From positions 992,001-1,056,000 of the forward strand of contig JADJQH010000008.1 of assembly GCA_016712865.1 (NCBI GenBank): DNA of 64,000 nt, given 5' to 3'. How positions within the stretch are numbered: the first letter of the stretch is position 1; each line of letters opens with the position of its first letter. Below the pieces are notes generated by a model that was not told the DNA's origin, searched no databases, and worked only from the letters and a program-made list of their open reading frames with translations. The position numbers and the translations under genes are program-made. Source of the DNA: Dokdonella sp. (lineage in GTDB: Bacteria > Pseudomonadota > Gammaproteobacteria > Xanthomonadales > Rhodanobacteraceae). Of the stretch, positions 11,410 through 21,024 are shown piece by piece.

Positions 11410-14019
11410 ATGAACTCCCGATTCCGCAAACCCCTTCCCGGCACCGCGCTTGACTGCTTCGATGCGCGTGCCGCCGTCGATGCCATGCAACCCGGGGCCT
11501 GGCAAACCTTGCCCTACACCGCGCGCGTGCACGCCGAGAACATCCTGCGCATGGCCGAGCCTTCGCGCATCAATGACTTTCTCGGTCAACTGATCCATCG
11601 CAAGCGCGACCTGGACTTTCCCTGGTATCCCGCGCGCGTGGTTTGTCACGACATCCTTGGCCAGACCGCACTGGTTGATCTTGCCGGATTGCGCGAAGCC
11701 ATTGCCGCGCAGGGCGGTGATCCGGCCCGGGTCAATCCGGTGGTGCCTGTGCAATTGATCGTCGATCACTCGCTGGCGGTGGAAGCGCCCGGATTCGATC
11801 GCGATGCCTTCAACAAGAACCGCGTCATCGAAGACCGGCGCAATGCCGACCGTTTTGATTTCATCGAATGGACCCGGCTCGCGTTCGAGAACGTGGACGT
11901 GATTCCGGCCGGCAACGGCATCATGCATCAGATCAATCTTGAGAAGATGTCGCCAGTCATTTATGTGCGTGATGGAGTGGCATTCCCGGATACCTGCGTG
12001 GGTACCGACTCGCACACGCCGCACGTGGATGCGCTGGGCGTGATTGCGGTGGGCGTGGGAGGGCTGGAGGCCGAGAGCGTGATGCTCGGCAATCCATCAT
12101 GGATGCGCTTGCCCGACATGGTTGCGGTGGAGCTTTCCGGCAAACCGGCACCCGGCATCACCGCCACCGACGTGGTGCTGGCGCTCACGGAATTCCTGCG
12201 CAAGGAAAAAGTGGTCGGTGCGTATCTGGAGTTCCGTGGCGAAGGTGCGGCGGCACTGACCATTGGGGACCGCGCCACCATTTCCAACATGGCGCCGGAA
12301 TACGGTGCCACCGCGGCGATGTTCTTCATCGATGACAACACGCTGGACTACCTCAGATTGACCGGACGCAGCGAAGAACAGGTGGCGCTGGTCGGCAACT
12401 ACGCCAAGACCTGCGGCTTCTGGGCAGCGGATCTGGCCCAGGCGAAGTACGAACGCAGTCTGCATTTCGACCTTTCCACGGTGGTGCGCAATCTGGCCGG
12501 ACCGAGCAATCCGCATCGGCGCCTGCCGGTAAGCGCCTTGCAGGAGCGCGGTATTGCCGACGAGGCCAAACTGCTTGCGGCCCGGGACGAGGAAGCCAGG
12601 GGCTTGATTCCGGATGGCGCCGTGATCATTGCCGCGATCACCTCCTGCACCAACACCTCCAACCCGCGCAACGTGATTGCCGCCGGTTTGCTGGCGCGCA
12701 ACGCCAACGCACGCGGACTTGGGCGCAAGCCCTGGGTGAAGACCTCGCTGGCTCCCGGCTCGCGCGCCGTGCAGTTGTACCTTGAAGAGGCGAATCTGTT
12801 GCCGGAACTGGAAAAGCTCGGCTTCGGCATCGTCGGCTTTGCCTGCACCACCTGCAATGGCATGAGCGGCGCGCTGGATCCGGCCATCCAGAAGGAAGTC
12901 GTCGAACGCGACCTGTATGTCACGGCGGTGCTCAGTGGCAATCGCAATTTCGATGGCCGCATCCATCCCTATGCCAAGCAGGCTTTCCTGGCCTCGCCGC
13001 CGCTGGTGATTGCCTATGCCATCGCCGGCACCGTGCGCTTCGACATCGAAAAGGATGTGCTTGGCTTCGATTCGCAAGGCAAGGAGGTGCGCCTGAAGGA
13101 CATCTGGCCCTCCGATGCCGAGATCGATGCGGTAGTGAAGGCCAGCGTCAAACCTGACCAGTTCCGCAAGGTCTACGAGCCGATGTTCGCGGCGCGCGCG
13201 CGCGGTGCCGCCAAGCCGCTGTACGCCTGGCGCGAAATGAGCACCTACATCCGCAATCCGCCCTATTGGGAAGGTGCACTCGCCGGGGAACGCACGCTCA
13301 AGGGGCTGCGCCCGCTGGCCGTGCTGGGTGACAACATCACCACCGATCATCTCTCGCCATCAAACGCGATCCTGGCTTCCAGCGCTGCCGGCGGGTATCT
13401 GGCGAAGATGGGCTTGCCCGAGGAAGACTTCAATTCCTACGCCACCCATCGCGGCGATCATCTCACCGCACAACGTGCCACCTTTGCCAACCCCAAGCTC
13501 ATCAACGAAATGGCCATTGTCGACGGCACGGTAAAGCAGGGCTCGCTGGCGCGCGTGGAACCGGAAGGCAAGGTCATGCGCATGTGGGAGGCGATAGAAA
13601 CCTACATGGACCGCAAGCAGCCGCTGATCATCATTGCCGGCGCGGATTATGGGCAAGGATCATCGCGTGACTGGGCAGCCAAGGGCGTGCGTCTGGCCGG
13701 CGTGGAAGCCATCGTCGCCGAAGGCTTCGAGCGCATCCATCGCCAGAATCTGGTTGGCATGGGCGTGTTGCCCTTGCAGTTCCAGCCCGGCACCACGCGC
13801 AAGACTCTCGCCATCGACGGCACGGAAACGTTCGATGTGACCGGAACGCCGGCTCCGGCTGCCACGCTCACCGTGGTCATTCATCGCAATAATGGCGAGC
13901 GCGTCGAAGTGCCGGTCATCTGTCGCCTGGATTCCGATGACGATGTCACCACGTACCTTGCCGGTGGCATCCTGCAACGCTTCGCCCAGGAATTCCTGGC
14001 CAACGAAAAGGCGGCCTGA
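11410..14019 (+). CDS. acnD: Fe/S-dependent 2-methylcitrate dehydratase AcnD
   Basis: This aconitase-family enzyme dehydrates 2-methylcitrate to a 2-methylaconitate isomer in the AcnD/PrpF version of the methylcitrate cycle, replacing PrpD. It has 869 residues. Aconitase landmarks are TDSHTPHVDALG, the cluster Cys in TSCTNTSNPRN (about residue 412), the CTTC pair at about 478-481 and the C-terminal GADYGQGSSRDWAAKG swivel-domain motif. The N-terminus NSRFRKPLPGT fits AcnD. The ATG at 11410 is used. The frame also offers a TTG three codons earlier. prpF follows, which distinguishes it from AcnA. It is separated from prpBC by about 8.5 kb. Confidence 0.93.
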   Translation: MNSRFRKPLPGTALDCFDARAAVDAMQPGAWQTLPYTARVHAENILRMAEPSRINDFLGQLIHRKRDLDFPWYPARVVCHDILGQTALVDLAGLREAIAAQGGDPARVNPVVPVQLIVDHSLAVEAPGFDRDAFNKNRVIEDRRNADRFDFIEWTRLAFENVDVIPAGNGIMHQINLEKMSPVIYVRDGVAFPDTCVGTDSHTPHVDALGVIAVGVGGLEAESVMLGNPSWMRLPDMVAVELSGKPAPGITATDVVLALTEFLRKEKVVGAYLEFRGEGAAALTIGDRATISNMAPEYGATAAMFFIDDNTLDYLRLTGRSEEQVALVGNYAKTCGFWAADLAQAKYERSLHFDLSTVVRNLAGPSNPHRRLPVSALQERGIADEAKLLAARDEEARGLIPDGAVIIAAITSCTNTSNPRNVIAAGLLARNANARGLGRKPWVKTSLAPGSRAVQLYLEEANLLPELEKLGFGIVGFACTTCNGMSGALDPAIQKEVVERDLYVTAVLSGNRNFDGRIHPYAKQAFLASPPLVIAYAIAGTVRFDIEKDVLGFDSQGKEVRLKDIWPSDAEIDAVVKASVKPDQFRKVYEPMFAARARGAAKPLYAWREMSTYIRNPPYWEGALAGERTLKGLRPLAVLGDNITTDHLSPSNAILASSAAGGYLAKMGLPEEDFNSYATHRGDHLTAQRATFANPKLINEMAIVDGTVKQGSLARVEPEGKVMRMWEAIETYMDRKQPLIIIAGADYGQGSSRDWAAKGVRLAGVEAIVAEGFERIHRQNLVGMGVLPLQFQPGTTRKTLAIDGTETFDVTGTPAPAATLTVVIHRNNGERVEVPVICRLDSDDDVTTYLAGGILQRFAQEFLANEKAA

Positions 14020-14157
14020 ATACGACGTCCGAGGCGGGAATCTGCTTGGTCCGGATGCGTCGTCTGGATTCCTTGAAAGGCTGACCTGTCTGTTTTGTCT
14101 GATGAACTCGCCTGGAATCCGAAGCGGAACTACCAAACCGAACACAGGGAACCTTTC

Positions 14158-15348
14158 ATGTCTCACGTTCCTCAATTGCGCATCCCGGCCACCTACATGC
14201 GTGGCGGTACCTCCAAGGGCGTGTTCTTCCGTCTGCAGGATCTGCCGATTGAAGCGCAAACGCCGGGAGCAGCCCGTGACGCGCTGCTGATGCGGGTGAT
14301 CGGTTCGCCCGACCCCTACGGCAAGCACACCGATGGCATGGGCGGCGCGACATCGAGCACATCCAAATGCGTGATCATCGCTCCGGCATCCGTGCCCGAT
14401 CACGATGTGGATTACCTGTACGGCCAAGTCAGCATCGACTCCGCTTTCGTGGATTGGTCTGGCAATTGCGGCAACCTTTCAACCGCCGTGGGTCCGTTCG
14501 CCATTGCCAGCGGCTTCGTTCCGGCAGATCGCATTGCTCAGGACGGCACGGTTTGCGTCCGGGTCTGGCAGGCCAATATCGGCAAGACCATCCTCGTGCA
14601 TGTGCCGGTAAGCAACGGGCAGGTGCAGGAAACCGGGGACTTCGAGCTGGATGGGGTGACCTTTCCGGCAGCGGAAATCGTGCTGGAATTCATCGATCCG
14701 TCCGATGACGGCGAATCCGGTGGGCAGATGTTTCCAACCGGCAATCGGGTTGACGATCTCGATGTGCCGGGTGTCGGCACGTTCAAGGCCACCATGATCA
14801 CTGCCGGCATTCCCACCGTGTTCGTCAACGCAGCGGATTTAGGCTATGACGGCACCGAGCTGCAGCCGGCGATCAACGAGAACAAGGCGGCGCTGGCGAA
14901 GCTGGAGGCCATTCGCGTGGCCGGCGCGATGCGCATGGGTCTGATCAAGACGGCAGAGGAAGCAGTCAGCCGCCAGCACACGCCAAAACTTGCATTCGTG
15001 GCGCCACCGACGGCGTACCAATCATCCAGTGGCAAACCCATTGCCGCGAGCGCCATCGACGTGAATGTGCGCGCGATGTCGATGGGCAAGCTGCACCATG
15101 CCATGATGGGTACGGCCTCGGTGGCCATTGCCACGGCTGCCGCGGTGCCGGGCACGCTGGTGAATAGTGCAGCTGGCGGAGGTTCGCGCGAGTGCATCTG
15201 CTTCGGACATCCATCCGGCACCCTGTCGGTGGGCGCCTCTGTTCAGCAAGTCGACGACCGGTGGACGGTGACCCGTGCCGTCATGAGCCGCAGCGCACGG
15301 GTGTTGATGGAAGGCTGGGTGCGGGTACCATCAAATTCGGACTCCTGA
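14158..15348 (+). CDS. prpF: 2-methylaconitate cis-trans isomerase PrpF
   Basis: This enzyme isomerises the 2-methylaconitate made by AcnD into the cis form that a second aconitase can hydrate, completing the PrpD-independent route. It has a DAP-epimerase-like fold. The product is 396 residues and carries the family start PATYMRGGTSKGVFFR, plus GGATSSTSKC, WSGNCGNLSTAVGPFA and the C-terminal GHPSGTL block. The ATG at 14158 follows AGGGA at suitable spacing. An in-frame ATG at 14101 lacks a site and would add a non-family extension. It lies 138 bases after acnD on the same strand. No prpE or prpR is visible in the window. Confidence 0.93.
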   Translation: MSHVPQLRIPATYMRGGTSKGVFFRLQDLPIEAQTPGAARDALLMRVIGSPDPYGKHTDGMGGATSSTSKCVIIAPASVPDHDVDYLYGQVSIDSAFVDWSGNCGNLSTAVGPFAIASGFVPADRIAQDGTVCVRVWQANIGKTILVHVPVSNGQVQETGDFELDGVTFPAAEIVLEFIDPSDDGESGGQMFPTGNRVDDLDVPGVGTFKATMITAGIPTVFVNAADLGYDGTELQPAINENKAALAKLEAIRVAGAMRMGLIKTAEEAVSRQHTPKLAFVAPPTAYQSSSGKPIAASAIDVNVRAMSMGKLHHAMMGTASVAIATAAAVPGTLVNSAAGGGSRECICFGHPSGTLSVGASVQQVDDRWTVTRAVMSRSARVLMEGWVRVPSNSDS

Positions 15349-15682
15349 TGAAATCCATCAACACAGGCAGCACGGTTCGGCGGGAGACCGGGAATGCTGT
15401 GTCCGCAGTTGAAAGTGGGTTGATGGTCCCCTTGATGCAATCGGGGAACGTGGTTGGCGAAAGCTGAACAATTTCCTTGAAAGTGCGTGGAAAATCGACG
15501 CAACGAATTGATTTTACGGAAAATGTATCCAAGGCCGATGTTCAGGTCGCCATGCTCATAAATTGTTAAGATGGCGTTCTGGCATGACCGAATCGTCGTA
15601 CCATAGGCGACAGGGCTATGCCCTTCTTTTGCGTCACGTTGTGGCTGTCAAATCTGGATCCAATAAAACTGAGGAAACTGCG
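15349..15682. other. gene-less 334-bp spacer prpF-ompA
   Basis: No convincing gene is present. A 39-codon frame starts at 15348 overlapping the prpF stop (TGATG), but its sequence shows no known features. The second half, from about 15480, is more AT-rich than its surroundings and probably carries the ompA promoter. I could not single out one pair of -35/-10 boxes with confidence. GAGGAAA at 15671-15677 is the ribosome site of the next gene. Confidence 0.5.
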
Positions 15683-16741
15683 ATGATGAAACACAAAGCC
15701 TTGAGTGCGTTGATTGCCGTGGCCCTGCTGGGCGGTGGCGTGTCTGTTGCACACGCCCAGGATGGCAACTGGTACGTGGCCCCACGCGTCGGTGCGGTTT
15801 TCTCCGACAGCAACCGTGACACGGATACCTCGCTTTACACCGGTATCGGCATCGGCTGGTGGGTGAACCCGAACTTCTCGCTGGATTTCGAATACGCGCT
15901 CAACAACGCCGACTTCGAGAATGACTCGTTCCGCCCAAATCGCGAATGGGAAAGCGTCAGCGTCGGCATGACCGGCCGCTGGTATTTCGGCGAGCAAGGT
16001 TCCACCTGGCGTCCGTATGTCCTCGGTGGTCTTGGCGCGCTGCGCCATGCTGCCTACTCCGGCACCGTGCAGGCTGATGGTTGGGACGTCATGGCCACCG
16101 TCGGTGGCGGTGTGCAGTACAACTTCAATGAGCGCATTGCGTTGCGCGGCGAACTTGCCGCCCGTTATGACCGTGACAACAACAGCCTGCGTGGCCAGTT
16201 CCCGGGTGCCGGTGACCATACCCACTATGTCGACGGCATTGCCTCGGTTGGCCTGACCATCGGATTCGGCGGTTCGGCTCCGGCTGAACCGGAAGCTGCT
16301 GCTGCTCCCCCGCCGCCCGCTCCAGTCGAGGCAGCGCCGGAAGAGCCGGCCGCTACCCCGGTCGTCATCGATCTGCGTGGTGTCAACTTCAAGTTTGACC
16401 GTCCGCGTTCGGGTGAGTCGGACATCAACCCGACCCTGATGGAGCCGACTGCGGATTCCATCGCGATCCTCGACCAGGCCGTTGACGTGCTCAGCCGCAA
16501 TCCGGGCGTCATGGTTGAACTGGATGGCCACACCGACTCCATCGGTTCCGATGCCTACAACCAGACCCTGTCTGAGCGCCGCGCCCAGATCGTGTACGAC
16601 TACCTGACCTCGCACGGCGTTGCCGCCAGCCAGATCACGGGCGTCAAGGGCTTCGGTGAAAGCGCACCGATCGACACCAACGACACCAAGGAAGGCCGTC
16701 AGCGCAATCGTCGCACCGAGCTGGCCGTTCAGAACCAGTAA
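15683..16741 (+). CDS. OmpA family outer membrane protein
   Basis: A 352-residue outer membrane protein that tethers the envelope to peptidoglycan. A signal peptide (KHKALSALIAVALLGG... ending AHAQ) is followed by an 8-strand barrel-type domain (residues about 25-190, starting NWYVAPRVGAVF). A Pro/Ala/Glu-rich linker follows (about 195-225). The OmpA/MotB peptidoglycan-binding domain is at about 230-350 and contains VELDGHTDSIGSDAYN and LSERRAQIVYDYL. The start at 15683 follows GAGGAAA. A second Met is adjacent. It stands alone, with its own terminator immediately downstream. Confidence 0.9.
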   Translation: MMKHKALSALIAVALLGGGVSVAHAQDGNWYVAPRVGAVFSDSNRDTDTSLYTGIGIGWWVNPNFSLDFEYALNNADFENDSFRPNREWESVSVGMTGRWYFGEQGSTWRPYVLGGLGALRHAAYSGTVQADGWDVMATVGGGVQYNFNERIALRGELAARYDRDNNSLRGQFPGAGDHTHYVDGIASVGLTIGFGGSAPAEPEAAAAPPPPAPVEAAPEEPAATPVVIDLRGVNFKFDRPRSGESDINPTLMEPTADSIAILDQAVDVLSRNPGVMVELDGHTDSIGSDAYNQTLSERRAQIVYDYLTSHGVAASQITGVKGFGESAPIDTNDTKEGRQRNRRTELAVQNQ

Positions 16742-16768
16742 TCGGTTCACCTGCAACAACGTGGTACG

Positions 16769-16797
16769 AAAAAGCCCGGCAATCGCCGGGCTTTTTC
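16769..16797 (+). terminator. rho-independent terminator after ompA
   Basis: A GCCCGGC / GCCGGGC stem (16774-16780 and 16785-16791) with an AATC loop is preceded by A bases and followed by TTTTT. It is 28 bases after the ompA stop. The A-run on the other side means it may also serve the convergent suhB transcript. Confidence 0.9.
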
Positions 16798-16842
16798 TTG
16801 CATCCGAAACACTTGTTGATTAGCCGGACTGCCGAGCTAGCC

Positions 16843-17643
16843 TCAGTTTGCGAGGTTCGGAGGAATCTGTGGCTTCATGGCTGCCAGCATCGCGTCGACC
16901 ACCTTCAGGTTGCCGGCGACCAGGTTGCCACTTGCGGGAATGCCGTCGCGACCCATGAAGTCGCAGAAGCGTCCACCCGCTTCGCGAACCAGCAGGCATC
17001 CTGCCGCCATGTCCCAGGGATTGAGTCCAATCTCGAAGTAGCCATCGAACCGCCCACTGGCGACGTAGGCAAGGTCCAGTGCCGCCGAGCCCGTCCTGCG
17101 GATGTCCTCCGCATCAGCCAGCAGCGCGCGCGTCATGTCCAACTGGGGTGCGAGGTGTGCGCGCTGGCGGAAGGGGAATCCCGTGGCCAGCATGGCGCCG
17201 GAAAGTTCGGTCCGTTTGCTCACCCGGATACGGCGATCGTTGAGGTATGCCCCATCGCCACGGCTGGCCGTGAACAATTCATCGCGAAGCGGATCGAATA
17301 CCACCGCGTGCATCGGCTCGCCATTCTCGAGCATGCCAATGGATACGCAAAAATGCGGAAACCCGCGCAGGTAGTTGTGGGTTCCATCCAGGGGGTCGAT
17401 GACCCAAACGTGCTTGCCGCTGCCCTGCATGCCGGATTCCTCGGCGAGGATGGCATGTCCGGGAAATGCACGCTTGAGCTCGCGTATGATCTCTGCTTCG
17501 GCAGCGCGATCCACTTCCGAGGCAAAATCCATGCGCTGCTTCTCGATGATCGCCAATCCGTCCAGGCGATTCATGTAGCGAAGGATGATCTGACCAGCGG
17601 CACGCGCGGCGCGCACCGCCACGTTTACGGCGGGTCTGGGCAT
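16843..17643 (-). CDS. suhB: inositol-1-monophosphatase family protein SuhB
   Basis: A Mg-dependent phosphatase of the inositol monophosphatase family. In E. coli SuhB also joins the rRNA antitermination complex. The 266-residue length matches. Metal and substrate motifs are [29 protein letters not shown] (the DPLDGT signature) and [17 protein letters not shown] near the C-terminus. The start [17 protein letters not shown] at 17643 fits the family. A much longer open frame upstream on this strand is only the mirror of trmJ. It is divergent from trmJ, the same arrangement as in E. coli. Confidence 0.93.
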   Translation of the reverse strand: MPRPAVNVAVRAARAAGQIILRYMNRLDGLAIIEKQRMDFASEVDRAAEAEIIRELKRAFPGHAILAEESGMQGSGKHVWVIDPLDGTHNYLRGFPHFCVSIGMLENGEPMHAVVFDPLRDELFTASRGDGAYLNDRRIRVSKRTELSGAMLATGFPFRQRAHLAPQLDMTRALLADAEDIRRTGSAALDLAYVASGRFDGYFEIGLNPWDMAAGCLLVREAGGRFCDFMGRDGIPASGNLVAGNLKVVDAMLAAMKPQIPPNLAN

Positions 17644-17770
17644 GTTGGGTCCATCGGAAGTGGAATGAAAAAGAACGATGCGTCTGCGATCTGATCGCGC
17701 GCGGCGCGGAAGATTAGCAAATTCGCGGCCAAGCCGCCAAATATCGGCAAGCGCAAGGGCAATCCGGACG

Positions 17771-18559
17771 ATGACAGCAGTATCCGAGCGTGGGGAAATT
17801 TCCGGTCGTCTGCGCTTTGTCCTGGCGCGCACGTCGCACCCGGGCAACATCGGAAGCTCGGCGCGTGCGATCCGCACTATGGGCTTCCAGCGCCTGTCGC
17901 TGGTCGCACCCGAACAATTTCCGCACATGGATGCACACATGATGGCTGCCGGAGCGGACGATGTGCTTTCCCGCGCGCCAGTTTCGGCGACTCTTGCAGG
18001 TGCCATTGCCGATTGCAGGCTGGTGGTTGGCTCCACGGCACGGCTGCGCGGCGTGGCCATGGAGGAATGGACGCCGCGCGAAGCGGCAACGCGGATTGTC
18101 GCTTCCCTGGCTGCCGGCAACGAGGTTGCCGTGGTTTTCGGCAACGAACAGTCGGGCCTGAGCAATGACGAGATCAAGCTGTGCCATGCGGCCGTGCATA
18201 TACCCAGCGATCCGGCTTTTTCTTCGCTGAATCTTTCGCAGGCCGTCCAGGTGATCGCGTACGAAGTGCGCATGGCGCAACTGGCCGGCGCCCCGTCACG
18301 ACCTTCCAATCGTGACTTCCCCGCAGCGGTGGAGGAACTGGAGGGATTTTTCGAGCATCTGGCGATTACCCTGCGCGACATCGATTTCCACAAGGGTCGA
18401 TCGGAGCGAACGATCCTGCAGCGCCTGCGGAGGCTGTTTCTGCGCGCTGCACCCGACCAAAGGGAACTGCGTGTGCTGCGCGGGATCCTGGCCGACGCGC
18501 AAAGAATGGCGCATCTGGCGGGAAGAGTCCCGGATTCGCAGGCAAACCACACGGAGTAG
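17771..18559 (+). CDS. trmJ: tRNA (cytidine/uridine-32-2'-O)-methyltransferase TrmJ
   Basis: This enzyme methylates the 2'-OH of position 32 in the anticodon loop of several tRNAs. It is a SPOUT/TrmH-superfamily methyltransferase of 262 residues. Visible motifs are [19 protein letters not shown] near the N-terminus, [15 protein letters not shown] and [18 protein letters not shown], which form the knotted SAM site. The C-terminal helical extension (residues about 170-262) is typical of TrmJ. The ATG at 17771 is chosen by homology of the N-terminus. The frame is open for 31 codons upstream without family resemblance. The divergent partner is suhB. Confidence 0.92.
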   Translation: MTAVSERGEISGRLRFVLARTSHPGNIGSSARAIRTMGFQRLSLVAPEQFPHMDAHMMAAGADDVLSRAPVSATLAGAIADCRLVVGSTARLRGVAMEEWTPREAATRIVASLAAGNEVAVVFGNEQSGLSNDEIKLCHAAVHIPSDPAFSSLNLSQAVQVIAYEVRMAQLAGAPSRPSNRDFPAAVEELEGFFEHLAITLRDIDFHKGRSERTILQRLRRLFLRAAPDQRELRVLRGILADAQRMAHLAGRVPDSQANHTE

Positions 18560-18677
18560 GGCGCGTCAACCGCATACTGTGGATCGTCAATGCGGTAAAA
18601 TCCCGACCCCGCCGTCTAGGGGACTGTTCGCGGCGCAGGCTTCGGCGATCCCTTCCCAATGAACCGGAGCACGCCAC

Positions 18678-19307
18678 ATGTTTTCGTTGCAGACCATTTT
18701 CGGCAAGGGCGACAAGTTCTACGGCCTGCTTGAAGCAAGTGCGGATGCCGCCCTGCTCAGCGCGCGCGCGCTCGGCACCATGCTCGCCGACAAGTCCGAG
18801 ACGCCGGCGCTGGATGAGTTTCGGGTTGCGCGTCGGCGCGAAAAGGAATTGTTTGCCCAGATCAACCAGGAACTGGTCAACACCTTTGTCACCGCGCTCG
18901 AGCGCGAGGACATCGAAGCCCTGGCTGGCGCGTTGTACAAGATTCCGAAAACCGTCGAGAAATTTGCCGAGCGCTATGCACTGTTCGCGGATCGGCTCAC
19001 GGATATCGACTACAGCTCGCAGGCGGCAATGCTGGCGCGAGCGTCCGAAGTGATCGTCAACATGGTTGGCGAGTTGCGCAAGGGCTTCAAGCTCGATGTC
19101 ATGCATGCCTTGAATGAGCGCATGCAGTCCATCGAATCCGAGGCGGATCGCCTGCTGCTGGAACTCTATCGCGACCTGTTCGCGGACCAAGCGGATGCGG
19201 GCAAGCTGATGGTTCGCAAGGATCTGTTCGAATTGCTGGAAAAGGCCATTGACCGCTGCAGGGATGCCGGCAACGTGATCTACCAGATCGCGTTGAAGAA
19301 CTCCTGA
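18678..19307 (+). CDS. DUF47 / PhoU-like PiT accessory protein
   Basis: A 209-residue all-helical protein of the DUF47 family (PhoU-like, sometimes called Pit accessory protein), thought to modulate low-affinity phosphate transporters. The sequence is heptad-like throughout (FGKGDKFYGLLEASADAALLSARAL at the start, EADRLLLELYRDLF near residue 155). The gene ends 22 bases before the PiT permease and is surely co-transcribed with it. The family pairing is widespread. The start ATG at 18678 is preceded by CGGAG. No phosphate-box sequence was recognised upstream. Confidence 0.88.
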   Translation: MFSLQTIFGKGDKFYGLLEASADAALLSARALGTMLADKSETPALDEFRVARRREKELFAQINQELVNTFVTALEREDIEALAGALYKIPKTVEKFAERYALFADRLTDIDYSSQAAMLARASEVIVNMVGELRKGFKLDVMHALNERMQSIESEADRLLLELYRDLFADQADAGKLMVRKDLFELLEKAIDRCRDAGNVIYQIALKNS

Positions 19308-19329
19308 GCGCAGAAGCGAGGATCTCCCC

Positions 19330-20454
19330 GTGACCCTGGTTCTGCTGGTCATCGTCGTTGCGCTGGTGTTCGAGTACATCAACGGCTTTCACGACACCGC
19401 CAATTCCATTGCGACCGTTGTCGCCACCAAGGTGCTGAGTCCAACCCAGGCGGTGATGCTGGCTGCGGTCGCCAATCTCATCGGGGCGCTGTGGGGTACG
19501 GCAGTGGCCAAGACGATCGCCTCGGGATTGGTCGATGCCGGCGTGGTCGCGATAAGCCCTGAGGTTCTGATTTGTGCGTTGCTCGGCGCGATCATCTGGG
19601 ATCTCATCACCTGGTGGTGGGGCCTGCCTTCGAGTTCTTCGCATGCGCTGATCGGCGGTCTGTGCGGGGCGGCGCTCGCGGCTGCACACAACAACTGGAG
19701 CGCCATCATCTGGTGGCAGGGCGGGGAGCACTTCTGGCAAGGCAAGGGTTTGTTGCCCAAGGTGGTGCTGCCGATGTTCAGCACACCGCTGCTCGGTTTC
19801 CTCATCGGATTCCTCATCATGGGGTGCCTGTTCGCCAGCATCAGTTTCCTTTCATCGCGCAAGGGTGCGCTGCAGAAAGCCGCCAGGCCGCGCGTGCTCA
19901 ATGGCGTTTTCCGCAAGGTCCAGATCGTTTCCGCGAGTGCCATGGGACTCTCGCACGGCATGAATGACGCGCAAAAGACCATGGGCATCATTGCGCTCGC
20001 GTTGGTCGGCGCGACCTCGGCCGGGGTACTCGACAACTTGCCGGACTGGTTGTCGTTCCTGCGCGTCGAAGCCGATGCCGACAAGCAGTTTCCGATTGAC
20101 CTGTGGATCAAGATTGTCTGTGCCGTCACCATGGCCGCCGGTACTGCAGCGGGTGGTTGGCGCATCATCCGCACGCTGGGTCACAAGATGGTCAAGCTGC
20201 ACCCGGTCAACGGAGTTGCGGCGGAATCGGCATCTGCAGCCGTCATCATTACTGCGTCGCACTTCGGCATACCCGTTTCCACGACGCACAACATTTCATC
20301 GGCGATCATGGGCGTGGGCGCCGCGAAGCGTTTCTCGGCGATCAAATGGTCGGTTGTCGAGCGCATGGTGTGGGCCTGGTTGCTGACCATTCCCGTCACC
20401 GCCATCCTGGCGTGGATGATGGTGCGCATGCTGCAGGCGCTCGGCCTAGGCTGA
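19330..20454 (+). CDS. PiT family inorganic phosphate transporter
   Basis: A low-affinity phosphate permease of the inner membrane with 374 residues and about ten hydrophobic segments. The two PiT signature repeats are visible: EYINGFHDTANSIATVV near residue 15 and GLSHGMNDAQKTMGIIALAL at about 206. The paired WGLPSSSSHALIGGL and FGIPVSTTHNISSAIMG segments are also present. The GTG start at 19330 follows the DUF47 gene by 22 bases, with GAGG in the spacer. The downstream flank carries REPIN-like copy A, convergent with the next gene. Confidence 0.93.
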   Translation: MTLVLLVIVVALVFEYINGFHDTANSIATVVATKVLSPTQAVMLAAVANLIGALWGTAVAKTIASGLVDAGVVAISPEVLICALLGAIIWDLITWWWGLPSSSSHALIGGLCGAALAAAHNNWSAIIWWQGGEHFWQGKGLLPKVVLPMFSTPLLGFLIGFLIMGCLFASISFLSSRKGALQKAARPRVLNGVFRKVQIVSASAMGLSHGMNDAQKTMGIIALALVGATSAGVLDNLPDWLSFLRVEADADKQFPIDLWIKIVCAVTMAAGTAAGGWRIIRTLGHKMVKLHPVNGVAAESASAAVIITASHFGIPVSTTHNISSAIMGVGAAKRFSAIKWSVVERMVWAWLLTIPVTAILAWMMVRMLQALGLG

Positions 20455-20458
20455 TTTT

Positions 20459-20577
20459 CCTAGGGAAGGGCTGATCAAGTATTGTCGCGAGCAAGCTCGC
20501 TCCCACCATTGCTTGATTTTGTGGGAGCGAGCTTGCTCGCGACGAATGAGTTCCGTACTCGTTCAGAGTTTCCCTAG
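20459..20577. repeat. REPIN-like palindromic element, copy A
   Basis: A 109-bp core (20464-20572) is flanked on both sides by CCTAG (20459-20463 and 20573-20577), giving a 114-bp period. Inside is a perfect 23-bp inverted repeat built on GTCGCGAGCAAGCTCGC and its complement, around a 14-base loop. Outer arms TGATCAAGTA / TACTCGTTCA extend the hairpin imperfectly. It differs from copy C at 5 positions and copy B at 4. The right flank provides the TAG stop of the leftward 134-residue gene. Confidence 0.9.
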
Positions 20578-20978
20578 AACGCGTCGCCGCCAACGGAAAC
20601 CGCCTGTTCGAGTCGGTCGCCCAGGTTGCCAAGCTCGGCGATGATGCGGTCCAGCTCCGGCACCTGCAACGAGGCGTACGGCCGGTTTTCGATCAGGTGC
20701 AGGTAGGGAGAGCCGTCCAGATCGCTGATCGCAAGGTACCCCGTGCGTTGTTCCCAGTTGAACCGCATGCAGCGCGCCGCGTCCACGCCGGTTGCGGGAC
20801 CGATCGGCGTGGATACGCGCAGGAATTTGCCACCGTCCTCGTCATCGATTTCGGCCAGGTAGATGCCCTGATGTCGCCCATCGGGCAGGGTGAGGTCGAA
20901 ACTGATCAGATACGGGTCATTGGTGCGCAGTGTGTGCAGGTTGCCGACATGCGAGCGGATCTGTTCGAAGCTTTGCAC
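20574..20978 (-). CDS. small acidic protein of unknown function
   Basis: A 134-residue cytoplasmic-looking protein. Alternating beta and helical segments (LISFDLTLPDGRHQGIYLAE, KFLRVSTPIGPA, GYLAISDLDGSPYLHLIE) resemble YbjN or secretion-chaperone-like folds, but I do not recognise a family. It has no signal peptide or membrane segment. The stop codon TAG (20574-20576, reverse) lies in the CCTAG flank of REPIN copy A, so the natural C-terminus may have been altered by that insertion. It diverges from the alkyltransferase-like gene with a 46-base spacer. Confidence 0.65.
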   Translation of the reverse strand: MQSFEQIRSHVGNLHTLRTNDPYLISFDLTLPDGRHQGIYLAEIDDEDGGKFLRVSTPIGPATGVDAARCMRFNWEQRTGYLAISDLDGSPYLHLIENRPYASLQVPELDRIIAELGNLGDRLEQAVSVGGDAF

Positions 20979-21024
20979 ATCAATCTCCCGAATCGAGTCA
21001 CGCGTGTGCTAGCGTGCCCCAGCC

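Noticed and set aside
12097-13350. A long minus-strand frame inside acnD
   Set aside because: Antisense shadow of a confident gene, without a plausible start context or motifs.
15348-15467. A 39-codon frame overlapping the prpF stop (TGATG)
   Set aside because: The overlap looks attractive, but composition is unremarkable, no hydrophobic segment or motif is seen, and it could be chance.
15566-16759. A 397-codon minus-strand frame opposite ompA
   Set aside because: The plus strand encodes a textbook OmpA protein with signal peptide and terminator. The mirror frame has no features.
20464-20572. REPIN copy A as a terminator for the phosphate permease gene
   Set aside because: The structure is a long hairpin without a T-tract. 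Copies occur in other contexts including inside a gene, so a mobile repeat explains it better, though it could still affect mRNA ends.
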